Below are positions 1-8,800 of a DNA stretch of 64,000 nucleotides, piece after piece. Location: NCBI RefSeq assembly GCF_002259405.1, contig NZ_NPFW01000022.1:248001-312000 (forward strand). The letters run 5' to 3'. This DNA comes from Rhodococcus sp. 14-2483-1-2 (GTDB lineage: Bacteria; Actinomycetota; Actinomycetes; Mycobacteriales; Mycobacteriaceae). The translations under genes were made by a program, and so were the position numbers. The notes beneath the pieces were generated by a model. The model searched no databases. It was not told where the DNA came from and saw only the letters and a program-made list of their open reading frames with translations. Each line of letters starts with the position of its first letter. Position 1 is the stretch's first letter.

Positions 1-92
1 TGGATCCGGACACGGTGCTGGAACTGGTCGTCGCCGCCCCTGCCGGAACCAGCGGAGAGGTCGTCGTCGATTTCGGTCTGGTGCTGATCTGA
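1..92 (+). CDS. C-terminal fragment of an unidentified protein
   Basis: Only the last 29 codons are in the window, read from position 3 to the TGA at 90-92. The tail is rich in Val and Ala and ends in GLVLI. It gives no recognisable domain, so no function is assigned. The stop overlaps the nirB start (TGATG), which suggests translational coupling with nirBD and therefore possibly a role in nitrate or nitrite use. That last point is inference from context only. Confidence 0.6.
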   Translation, partial: DPDTVLELVVAAPAGTSGEVVVDFGLVLI

Positions 93-2581
93 TGACCGAG
101 GGCAAGCAGCGACTGCTGGTGGTCGGCAACGGGATGGCCGGTGCCAGGGCGGTCGAGGAGATCATCAAACGCGACGGCAGCGCGCTGTTCGAGATCACCA
201 TGATCGGCGACGAGCCGTACGGCAACTACAACCGAATCATGCTCTCGCACGTGCTGTCCGGCGAGGCCACCGTCGACGACGAGGATCTGATCCTCAATCC
301 GATGAGCTGGTACAGCGAGAACGGCGTCACACTGCACGCCGGGGACCGCGCGATCTCACTCGACCGCTTCTCCAAGACCGTCGTCTGCGAGAGCGGTCGG
401 TCCGTCGACTACGACGTGCTGATCATTGCCACCGGCAGTAACACCTTCTTCCCCAACATGGACGGCCTGCGTGAGTCGGACGGCAGGCTGGCGCGCGGCG
501 TCTTCGGCTTCCGCACCATCGCCGACACCAACGGCATGCTGCAGATGGCGCAGTCACGCGACGACGTCTCGGCCGTCGTCATCGGCGGCGGACTGCTCGG
601 GCTCGAAGCCGCCTACGGTCTGCGCACCCAGGGCCTCGAAGTGAACGTGGTGCACTCCCCCGGTCACCTGATGAACCAGCAGCTCGACGAACGCGGTGGA
701 CGCGTGCTGCGCAACAAGATCGAGTCGCTCGGCGTCGGCGTACACACCTCCAAGCGGACCACCTCGGTGTTGCGCTCCGAGGACGGCGTCGTGACCGGTG
801 TGGGGTTCAACGACGGCACCTCGCTCGCCGCAGACATGGTCGTGGTCACCGCAGGCATTCGTCCCAGCGTCGACTTCGCTCGCGCGGGCGGGTTGGTCAT
901 CGAACGCGGAATCGTCGTCGACGACCAATTGCGGTGCGAGGACGAGGGTTCCATCTATGCCGTCGGTGAATGCTGTCAGCATCGAGGTGAGGTCTACGGT
1001 CTCGTCGCACCACTGTGGGAACAGGCCGTCGTGTTGGCCGACGTACTCACCGGAGCCGATCCCACTGCGGCATACCATGGTTCGCGTTTGACCACCAAGC
1101 TCAAGGTGGCCGGTGTCGACGTCGCGTCGATGGGGATCACCTCCCCCGAACGTGACGACGACGAGTTCGTCCAGTTCTACGAGCCACGCAGTGGTACGTA
1201 CAAATCGGTGATCGTGCGGGGCAACAAACTCGTCGGCGCCACCCTGCTCGGCGACATCTCCAAGGCCAACTTCCTGACCCAGGCGTTCGACGAGAAAGTG
1301 CCGCTACCCGACGAGCGCATCAGCATGCTCTTCGACATGGGAACGCCCTCTGCGGCAACAGGAGCCGCCGAATTGGCCGACGACGTCCAGGTGTGCAACT
1401 GCAACGGCGTGACGAAGGGTGCCATCGTGGCCTGCGTACACGCGGGCGCGAAGAACCTCGGCGACGTAACCGCGAAGACCCGGGCGGGCAAGGGGTGCGG
1501 ATCGTGCAAGGGTCTGGTCAAGGACATCATCGCCTGCGCAGCGGGCGGTGCCGTCGAGGCCGATCCCACAGCGGACTGGTACGTCCCCTGCATCCCCATG
1601 ACCAAGCCGGAACTGATCGAGGCCGTTCGAGCGCAGGATCTTCGCGCGGTGTCGGCGGTGTTCGCGGCGTTGGCGACCGGCGGAGCGGAGGACGCCGCAG
1701 CCAAGATGCCGTTGGCGTCGTTGCTGCGGACGGTGTGGGGCCCGGACTGGGTGGACGAGCGCGGGGCGTTGTTCATCAACGACCGAGTCCACGCCAACAT
1801 CCAGCGCGACGGCACGTTCTCGGTGGTTCCGCAGATGAAGGGCGGCGTCACCACCCCGGATCAGTTGCGCAAGATCGCCGACGTCGCAGACAAGTACCAC
1901 GTACCGCTGGTCAAGGTCACCGGCGGCCAACGGATCGACCTCCTCGGCATCAAGAAGGAAGACCTGCCGAAAGTGTGGGGAGATCTGGACATGCCCTCGG
2001 GCTTCGCGTACGGCAAGAGCATGCGCACGGTGAAGACCTGCGTGGGCAGCGATTTCTGCCGTTTCGGTCTCGGCGACTCGACGGCACTGGGCATCGCCCT
2101 CGAGGAGCGATTCCAGGGCTTGGAGACTCCGGCGAAGTTGAAGCTCGCGGTCGCGGGCTGCCCGCGCAACTGCTCGGAGGCACTGTGCAAGGACTTCGGC
2201 GTGGTCTCGGTCGGCGAGGACAAGTGGGAGATCTACGTGGGCGGCGCGGCCGGTGCGCACATTCGCAAGGGCGATCTACTGGCCACCGTGACGGGAGCCG
2301 AGGAGGTTCTGGCCGTGGCAGGCAGGTTCATCCAGCATTACCGCGAGAACGCCCAGTGGCTCGAGCGAACGTACGCGTGGGTGCCACGCCTCGGCCTGGA
2401 GGAACTGCAGAGCGTGTTGATCGACGACCGCGACGGCATCGTGGCCGGACTCGACGAGCGGATGCAGGCATCGGTGGACGGGTACATCGACCCATGGCAG
2501 GATCGCGCGGCACCCAAGTCGGCCGCCCAGTTCACCCCGTCGCTGCCACTGCTTCCGCTGCCACAGGTGCCGGTCCGATGA
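92..2581 (+). CDS. nirB: Nitrite reductase [NAD(P)H] large subunit NirB
   Basis: Cytoplasmic assimilatory nitrite reductase that reduces nitrite to ammonium with NAD(P)H through FAD, Fe-S and siroheme centres. The 829-residue protein has the usual order and length. It starts with a pyridine nucleotide-disulfide oxidoreductase domain (GNGMAGAR near the start; second Rossmann motif GGGLLGLEAA near residue 170). A BFD-like [2Fe-2S] domain follows with C435, C437, C469 and C472. The C-terminal sulfite/nitrite reductase module carries the siroheme/[4Fe-4S] cysteines C650, C656, C690 and C694 (Cx5C...Cx3C). The ATG overlaps the stop of the preceding gene and the stop overlaps the nirD start, so the three are probably one operon. 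Confidence 0.97.
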   Translation: MTEGKQRLLVVGNGMAGARAVEEIIKRDGSALFEITMIGDEPYGNYNRIMLSHVLSGEATVDDEDLILNPMSWYSENGVTLHAGDRAISLDRFSKTVVCESGRSVDYDVLIIATGSNTFFPNMDGLRESDGRLARGVFGFRTIADTNGMLQMAQSRDDVSAVVIGGGLLGLEAAYGLRTQGLEVNVVHSPGHLMNQQLDERGGRVLRNKIESLGVGVHTSKRTTSVLRSEDGVVTGVGFNDGTSLAADMVVVTAGIRPSVDFARAGGLVIERGIVVDDQLRCEDEGSIYAVGECCQHRGEVYGLVAPLWEQAVVLADVLTGADPTAAYHGSRLTTKLKVAGVDVASMGITSPERDDDEFVQFYEPRSGTYKSVIVRGNKLVGATLLGDISKANFLTQAFDEKVPLPDERISMLFDMGTPSAATGAAELADDVQVCNCNGVTKGAIVACVHAGAKNLGDVTAKTRAGKGCGSCKGLVKDIIACAAGGAVEADPTADWYVPCIPMTKPELIEAVRAQDLRAVSAVFAALATGGAEDAAAKMPLASLLRTVWGPDWVDERGALFINDRVHANIQRDGTFSVVPQMKGGVTTPDQLRKIADVADKYHVPLVKVTGGQRIDLLGIKKEDLPKVWGDLDMPSGFAYGKSMRTVKTCVGSDFCRFGLGDSTALGIALEERFQGLETPAKLKLAVAGCPRNCSEALCKDFGVVSVGEDKWEIYVGGAAGAHIRKGDLLATVTGAEEVLAVAGRFIQHYRENAQWLERTYAWVPRLGLEELQSVLIDDRDGIVAGLDERMQASVDGYIDPWQDRAAPKSAAQFTPSLPLLPLPQVPVR

Positions 2582-2877
2582 GCGTGCCGGTGGGTGCGCT
2601 GGAGGACCTGACACCCGGCGAGGGACGGGCCTACGTGGTCGACGGCAAGCAGGTCGCTGTGTTCCTGCTCAGCGACGGCTCGGTGCGGGCGATGGACGCC
2701 GTGTGCCCACACAAGGGCGGGCCACTGGCAGACGGTCAGATCGACGGATCCATCGTCGTGTGTCCGATGCACCAGTACACCTTTTCGCTCGACGACGGCA
2801 CCTGCCCCAGCGGCATCGATTCGGTGCGCACCTACCCCGCCGCAGTGGTGAACGGAAAAGTGACCGTGGAGCTGTAA
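2578..2877 (+). CDS. nirD: Nitrite reductase small subunit NirD (Rieske-type)
   Basis: Small subunit of the NADH-dependent nitrite reductase, 99 residues, forming a Rieske-fold domain that works with NirB. The ATG at 2578 overlaps the nirB stop (ATGA), which fixes the start although the frame stays open far upstream inside nirB. Unlike the well-known enterobacterial NirD, which lacks the cluster ligands, this one keeps a full Rieske set: C43-x-H45 and C62-x2-H65. A [2Fe-2S] cluster is therefore possible. The gene ends 46 bases before jetA. Confidence 0.93.
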   Translation: MSVPVGALEDLTPGEGRAYVVDGKQVAVFLLSDGSVRAMDAVCPHKGGPLADGQIDGSIVVCPMHQYTFSLDDGTCPSGIDSVRTYPAAVVNGKVTVEL

Positions 2878-2911
2878 CCGGCACGGTTCAACGACTGGGG
2901 CACTGAACACC

Positions 2912-2917
2912 TACCCT
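2912..2917 (+). promoter_or_regulatory. Candidate -10 element for leaderless jetA transcript
   Basis: TACCCT ends 6 bases before the GTG start of jetA, the spacing expected if transcription begins at the start codon. No Shine-Dalgarno sequence precedes that GTG and no good -35 was found. If real, the Wadjet operon has its own promoter separate from nirBD. Confidence 0.4.
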
Positions 2918-2923
2918 GTTCCA

Positions 2924-4447
2924 GTGAGCGAATCAGGTGAGGACGCGCGGCAGGGAGTCGTGAATGCGTTCGTGGAGGAAGATCGTCTCGGTCTCTTCTC
3001 GTTCGCCGTTGCCGAGAAGCGCTCCGAGTACCTGGCCGTTCTCCGGGCATTCGACACCGCACGAGCCAACTACGTCGTCCTGCTGCACTCCGGAGACGTG
3101 GCCGACCTCATGGCACGCAGTGCAGGGCGCCACGAAGCACTGACAACCCTCGACATCGCGCCTCTCCTCGATCAGCTCCACGCCTGGGGCCTGCTCGAAC
3201 GCAGCTACGACGGCACCCGCGCCGCAACTCTCGCCGAGTACCGCAACCGTCACTTCGTCTACCAGTTCGGCCAAGCCGGCTACAAGGCCTACCGTGCGGT
3301 CGAGGACGTGCTCGGGGCCCGCCTGGACGACGCCGCGCTGTCGCGGCTGGTGCTGCCCGAGCTGCTGGCCGACATGCACGAGCTGGCCGAGGCGAACCGT
3401 CTGGCCGACGGCGATCGCATCTACCGCAAGCTCAGCCGACTCGATTCGACACTGTCGGAGATGGCGACCCGTGCCGCCCACTTCTATCTGGTGCTCGGCG
3501 ATCTCGTGCGCACCACCGAGATCACGCCGGAGTCGTTTCTGGTCCACAAGGACGCCCTGCTGACGCATATGCGTGAATTCAGCTCCGATCTGACCCGCTA
3601 CGCACCGAAGCTCGCCGAGGCGATAGCACTCGTCGAGAGCACCGGTATCGAGGAGCTCGTCGAGCGCGCCGCGATCAGCGACGAACGAGTCTTTCTCACC
3701 GTCGCCGAACGCCGCGCCGACTGGACCGACCGCTGGGCCGGCCTCTCACACTGGTTCGTCTCGGCCGAGTCCGAACTCAGCGAGTCCGAACGACTCCGCG
3801 AGGGCACGATGAGCGCGATCGCGGCCGTACTGTCGCTGCTGCGTCGGGTCACCGAAACCCGCAAGGGCGGAGTCAGTCGCGAGAGTCAATTGCGCCACCT
3901 CGCCGGTTGGTTCGCTGCCGCACCGACCGAAGACAGCGCGCACGCCCTGTTCCATGCCGTGTTCGGCCTTGGCAAACCACGGCATCTGTCGATGGTGCAT
4001 CCCGACGCCGACATCATCCCGACGTCCCGATCGTGGTGGGAGGCACCACCGGTCGAGATCTCACGCACCCTGGCCGAGACCGGACGCACTCCGACCCCCG
4101 GTGTTCCGGGACGGGTGCAGCGCAACGACGGCGGCATCAGACGGCTTCGGGAGCAACAACTCGAGTCGCAGCGATCACGCAGTGCCGCAGCACAATCGCT
4201 TGCCTCGGCCGGAATCCACGACCGAATTCTCGACGAGCAGGAAACCGAGGTGCTGTTGAGCCTGCTGAACGCTGCACTCACGGCGCGGGTGCGCGTGAGC
4301 GGACGCACCTCCGACTCGTCCGGATCGGACAGCGGCGTGCGCCTGACGCTCAGCGACAGCGACCGTTCGACGATCGTGCGGACCAGCAGAGGCCGGCTAC
4401 ATCTGGATCGCCTCGCGCTCGACGTCAGCGAGGTGGCACGCCGATGA
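2924..4447 (+). CDS. jetA: Wadjet type II subunit JetA (DUF2397 / TIGR02677 family)
   Basis: First gene of a four-gene cluster whose families (DUF2397, DUF2398, SMC-like ATPase, DUF2399) define the type II Wadjet plasmid-defence system. By analogy with the studied type I system, JetA is the kleisin-like subunit that joins the ATPase heads to the accessory KITE-like subunit; for type II this is family-level inference. The 507-residue protein is mostly helical in appearance, with an N-terminal segment beginning VNAFVEEDRLGLFSFAVAEKRSEY and a charged Ser-rich stretch near residues 390-470. The GTG start at 2924 has no ribosome-binding site but a -10-like TACCCT just upstream, so the mRNA may be leaderless. 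The stop overlaps jetB by ATGA. Confidence 0.88.
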   Translation: MSESGEDARQGVVNAFVEEDRLGLFSFAVAEKRSEYLAVLRAFDTARANYVVLLHSGDVADLMARSAGRHEALTTLDIAPLLDQLHAWGLLERSYDGTRAATLAEYRNRHFVYQFGQAGYKAYRAVEDVLGARLDDAALSRLVLPELLADMHELAEANRLADGDRIYRKLSRLDSTLSEMATRAAHFYLVLGDLVRTTEITPESFLVHKDALLTHMREFSSDLTRYAPKLAEAIALVESTGIEELVERAAISDERVFLTVAERRADWTDRWAGLSHWFVSAESELSESERLREGTMSAIAAVLSLLRRVTETRKGGVSRESQLRHLAGWFAAAPTEDSAHALFHAVFGLGKPRHLSMVHPDADIIPTSRSWWEAPPVEISRTLAETGRTPTPGVPGRVQRNDGGIRRLREQQLESQRSRSAAAQSLASAGIHDRILDEQETEVLLSLLNAALTARVRVSGRTSDSSGSDSGVRLTLSDSDRSTIVRTSRGRLHLDRLALDVSEVARR

Positions 4448-5877
4448 GAGCTCGCGAGATCTCCACCCTCGCACTGGATTCCTACCAGCGGGCCGCCCGG
4501 GTCGCGCTGTCGAATCACCTGGTGACCACGACGTATCCCGATCGGATCGCGCTGCCACTGCTGCGTAGATGGGCCACCGAGTTGCGCGAGGACCTGCTCG
4601 AACTGTTCGGGTATCGCCTCGAGGTCACCGAGACCACGGCCCGACTCTTCCCGGTGATCGACGCACTCGACGACAGTCAACCCGCGCGGACGTCCACCGA
4701 CCGAATCTTCGACCGCCGCAGGTACGCGTACCTGGCGTTGGCTCTGGCTGCACTCGGCCGGGCGGGCAACCAGGTCACTCTGTCCGAACTCGCCGATCAT
4801 GTTGCAGCAGAGGCGAGTCAGGTCGACGGTGTCGAACTGACGACCGACCGGGCGAGCGACCGAGACGCGTTCGTCGACGCGATCGGCTGGTTGGCGACCC
4901 GCGGGGCCATCGCGTTGGCCGACGGTGACGCAACCGGCTGGGCGAACAACCCGTCCGCAGGCGAGGCGCTCTACGACATCGACCGACCCGTTGTCGTCGC
5001 CCTGTTCAGGCCGCCTCGCGCCGTCCAGCATCTGCGATCGATTCGCGGTTTGTTGGCCGGCTCGGACGCCCCGATCGATCCCGAGGAGTTCGATTCGGCA
5101 CACACCGATTCCGGACGTGAGGCAGACCCGAAGGAAACGCTGCGTGCGGTACGCCGGGCGTTGGTCGAGCACCCGGTCGTCTATCTCGACGATCTCGACT
5201 CGGACGGCCGTACCGCCCTGGCCGCGTCGCGCACCGTTGCCGATGTCGAGTTGCTCACCGGCCTCGTTGCCGAGCGGCGCGCCGAGGGAGTGGCGCTCAT
5301 CGATACCTCGGGACGTCTCTCGGACTACCGATTCCCCAGCACCGGAACCATTGCCCAGGTCGCATTGTTGATCGCGGGCGAGATCTCGGACCGAGTGATC
5401 GATCCGGATGCACCCGCGCTGGCGACCTACCCCCTTCCCGACGGTGACGCCCTGATCGAGCAGTTGGACGACGCGATTCCCGACGGCGGAGTATTCGGCG
5501 ATCTTGCCGAGTTCGGGTTCGGTTCCGATTCCGCGACAGCCGAAAATGCGGACGGCGCGACGCGGTATCCGCTGATCGAGGACAGTTGGCTGACAACGGT
5601 CGTCGATGATCTCGTCGAACGCTTCGGCCGCACCTTCGCTGCTCAGTGGCAAACCGATCGGGACGGCCTGCGGCTGCGGGCGATTGCGCTGTTGCACCGA
5701 CTTCGATTGATACACAGCGTGTCCGGCGGCGTGCTGGTGCTGCCGGTGATCGCGCGCTACCGAGACGTGATGGTGAGTGTGCGCGATCGGACCCCGCAGG
5801 ACTCGCTTTTCGGCACCGAACAGGCCCCCAGTACCGACCAGGCCGACAGCACCGATCCATCCGAAGTAGAGGCTTGA
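4444..5877 (+). CDS. jetB: Wadjet type II subunit JetB (DUF2398 / TIGR02678 family)
   Basis: Second Wadjet subunit, 477 residues, expected to be the KITE-like (winged-helix) partner that bridges JetA and the SMC-like JetC. The sequence starts MRAREISTLALDSYQRAARV and contains the conserved family stretch around LATYPLP and YPLIEDSWL in the C-terminal third. The ATG at 4444 overlaps the jetA stop (ATGA), indicating coupled translation; the reading frame is open further upstream but that part lies wholly inside jetA. No catalytic motif is visible, as expected for a structural subunit. Confidence 0.87.
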   Translation: MRAREISTLALDSYQRAARVALSNHLVTTTYPDRIALPLLRRWATELREDLLELFGYRLEVTETTARLFPVIDALDDSQPARTSTDRIFDRRRYAYLALALAALGRAGNQVTLSELADHVAAEASQVDGVELTTDRASDRDAFVDAIGWLATRGAIALADGDATGWANNPSAGEALYDIDRPVVVALFRPPRAVQHLRSIRGLLAGSDAPIDPEEFDSAHTDSGREADPKETLRAVRRALVEHPVVYLDDLDSDGRTALAASRTVADVELLTGLVAERRAEGVALIDTSGRLSDYRFPSTGTIAQVALLIAGEISDRVIDPDAPALATYPLPDGDALIEQLDDAIPDGGVFGDLAEFGFGSDSATAENADGATRYPLIEDSWLTTVVDDLVERFGRTFAAQWQTDRDGLRLRAIALLHRLRLIHSVSGGVLVLPVIARYRDVMVSVRDRTPQDSLFGTEQAPSTDQADSTDPSEVEA

Positions 5878-5881
5878 GTAG

Positions 5882-8800
5882 ATGACCACACACTCGACAC
5901 GTTTCCGGCCGACGCGAGCAGGGATCGTCAACCTCTGGGACTACCGCGATCAGGAGTTCTCCTTCGCCGACGGTCGGCTGGTGTTGCGTGGTCCCAACGG
6001 ATCAGGGAAGACCAAAGCGCTCGAAGTGTTGTTCCCGTTCGTCCTCGACGGTCGTATCGAACCGCGCCGGCTCAATCCGTTTGCCGGAGAAGAGCGGACG
6101 ATGAAATCCAACCTGCTCTATCGGGGGCAGGAAAGCGCGCACTCGTACGTGTGGATGGAGTTCGGCCGCGGTTCACGCGCCGATCCCGAATCGGTGACGG
6201 TCGGCATCGGTATGCGGGCGAGCCGCCACAACGACAAGGTGACCCGCTGGTACTTCGTGGCCGACGGCAGAGTGGGCGTGGACTTCTCGTTGTTGGGTTC
6301 CGACGACCGGCCGTTGACGAAGAAGCAACTCGGCGAACAGCTGGGCACCGACGCGTTGACCGATCGCCCGGTTGACTATCGCGCCGCGATCGATGCCCGG
6401 ATGTTCGGACTGGGCGCGCAGCGCTACGACCAGCTGATCAATCTGATTCTGACGCTTCGCCGCCCGCAATTGGCCAAGAACCTCGACCCCAAGGGGCTCT
6501 CGCAGGCGTTGACCGACGGCCTGCGCCCGTTGGACGAACAGTTGGTGCTCGAAGCTGCGCGCTCCTTCAGCGACATGGAGGAGGTGGGCCGGGCGCTCGA
6601 AGGACTGGCGCAGGCCGATCATGCCGCCAAGAACTTCGTCTCGGTGTACTCCAAATACCTTCGGGTGCAGACTCGTTCGGATGTCGAGCAGGTCTCGCGC
6701 CGGCTCGAGGCAGTCACTCATGCGACCACCGCACACTTCGCCGCCGCCGCCCTGAAGGACCGGCGTCTGCTGGAGCGAGCGGCTGCGGAAACTCGATTCG
6801 ACGAGGCCGAACGCGCACTGGATCAGGCCGTTGCAGACCGCGAGACCCTGCAGCGCTCGAGCGCATACGAGGGCAAGCAGCAACTGGACGACCTGGCCGA
6901 GTCCGCTGCGAAGCTGGAGATCTCGACCGCCCAACAGGCCGACCGCGCACGCAAGGCTCGAGCAGAACTGGAACAGCGCACCACCGAAGCAGCTCGGGCC
7001 GATTCCGCCCTCCGGGATTCGATTGCCGGGGTGACCCGCGCCGAGGAGGAGCTGCAGACTGCGGCCGAGGATGCCGGAATCGTCTGGACCCCACTGCCGG
7101 GAACAGCCCGCAGCGATCAGATCAGCACCGCGCTGCGTGGCCATGCCGAGGAACGCGACGGCGACGTGCGAGCAGTTCGTGAGGCGTTGGGAACCGTCGA
7201 GAAGGCGTCGACGGAACGCGCTCGTGCGGAGAAGGCCGCCTCGAAGGCTCGCGAGATGCTCGAGGCCGCGTCGGCTGCGGTCACCGAAGCCGAGGCGACC
7301 GTCGACCTGCAGAAGGCGCAGTTCGCTTCGGGGCTGCGGGCCTGGTGGTCGACCCATTCCGCGCTCTACTCCTCAGCGGGCATCACCTCCGCAGCGTTCG
7401 AGGCCCTCGACGCCGCGTTGGCAGACATCGGCGACGACGACGCTCCGAGCCTGGAATCGGTGCTGTCGGACCAGACCGCGGACGGGGTCGACGCGCTTCG
7501 TGCCCGGCAGGCACAGGCCCGCGTCGACGTGTCGACCCGCACTACCGAGCTGAACGCGCTGCGCGACGAACTGTCCCTGGTTCGGGCCGAACACGATGAC
7601 GCGCCGCCGCCGTTCGTGGCCCGAACCGACTCTCGGGTCGAACTCTCGGGTGCTCCACTGTGGCAGCTGGTTCGGTTCGCGGACTCGGTATCCCCTGCCG
7701 ACGCGGCGGGGATCGAATCCGCGCTGCAGGCGTCGAATCTGCTCGACGGCTGGATCCACCCGATCGCGGACTTCCCGGGCGAATCGAACTCGGAGCAGTA
7801 TCTGTCGCCGCTGCCGGAGGCCTCGAGGCCGACCGGGACCACGTTGGCGTCCGTCCTCGAACCCGAGCCCGGTACCGCGGTATCGGAATCACGCATACTC
7901 GACGTGCTGAATTCGGTTGCATTGCAACAGGACCAGGGCACATTCTCGGACTGTGCCGTCTCGGTAGGCGTCGACGGTCGGTACTGGCAGGGTGTACAGC
8001 AGGGGCGCCACACCAAGACCGATGCCGAGTACATCGGCGCGACGGCGCGGGCGCGTCGGCGAGAGCAACGCATCGCCGAGCTCGGCGCCGCGATAAACAC
8101 CGCGACCGCCGCGCTGGAGACCGCAACGGCCGACGAGCGATCTGCCCGCGAATCGGTTCAGGCACTGAGTGCGGCCGCGAAGCGGCTTCCCCGGGTCTCG
8201 GCCATCGTGAAAGCGCAACGCGCCGTCACTGCCGCCGCCGGGGCGCTGCGCACCTCCACGGAGGGTGCTGCCGCAGCCGACCGTGAGTTCGACCAGGCGA
8301 TCGCGGACCTGTCGGCGAAGGAGAAGCAGCTGCGCACCGTCGCCGTTGCTCACCGAACCCCACACATCGGTCGAGACATCGACGCCCTCGCCGCTGCGAT
8401 TCGGCATTTCGAGCATCAGGGCTCGATGGTGATCCGCAAGCGCGGCGATCACACGCGTGAAACAGAACGCGCTCGCGAAGCAACCAACCGGCTCGAAGAA
8501 GCGAGTGGCCTGGCCGAAGAGCTCGCCGAGGAAGCCGCGATAGCCGACGAGAACTACCGGCAGCAGGTGCAACGCCTCGAGCTCCTGAGTGAGAAGCTCG
8601 GTGCCACCGCCGAACAGATCGACGCCGATCTCGAGAACGCACGCGAACGCATCGAGAAGTGCCGCGCCGAGCAGCGGGCCGCGCGTAAAGCGGACAAGGA
8701 AGCCGGCGAAGCAATCGGCAAGGCCGAAGGTGCCTGCAACACAGCGTTGGAAAGCCTGCGCGGTGCCGTCACCGAAACCCTGGGCGACGCCGTACGGCTC

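Noticed and set aside
1393-2577. Possible 395-residue N-terminal extension of NirD
   Set aside because: The frame is open through nirB only by codon bias; the extension is Arg/Gly-rich nonsense and NirD is normally about 100 residues.
3886-5931. 681-codon open frame on the minus strand across jetA/jetB
   Set aside because: It is the antisense shadow of two real genes in high-GC DNA; its translation is Arg/Gly/Gln-rich with no family resemblance.
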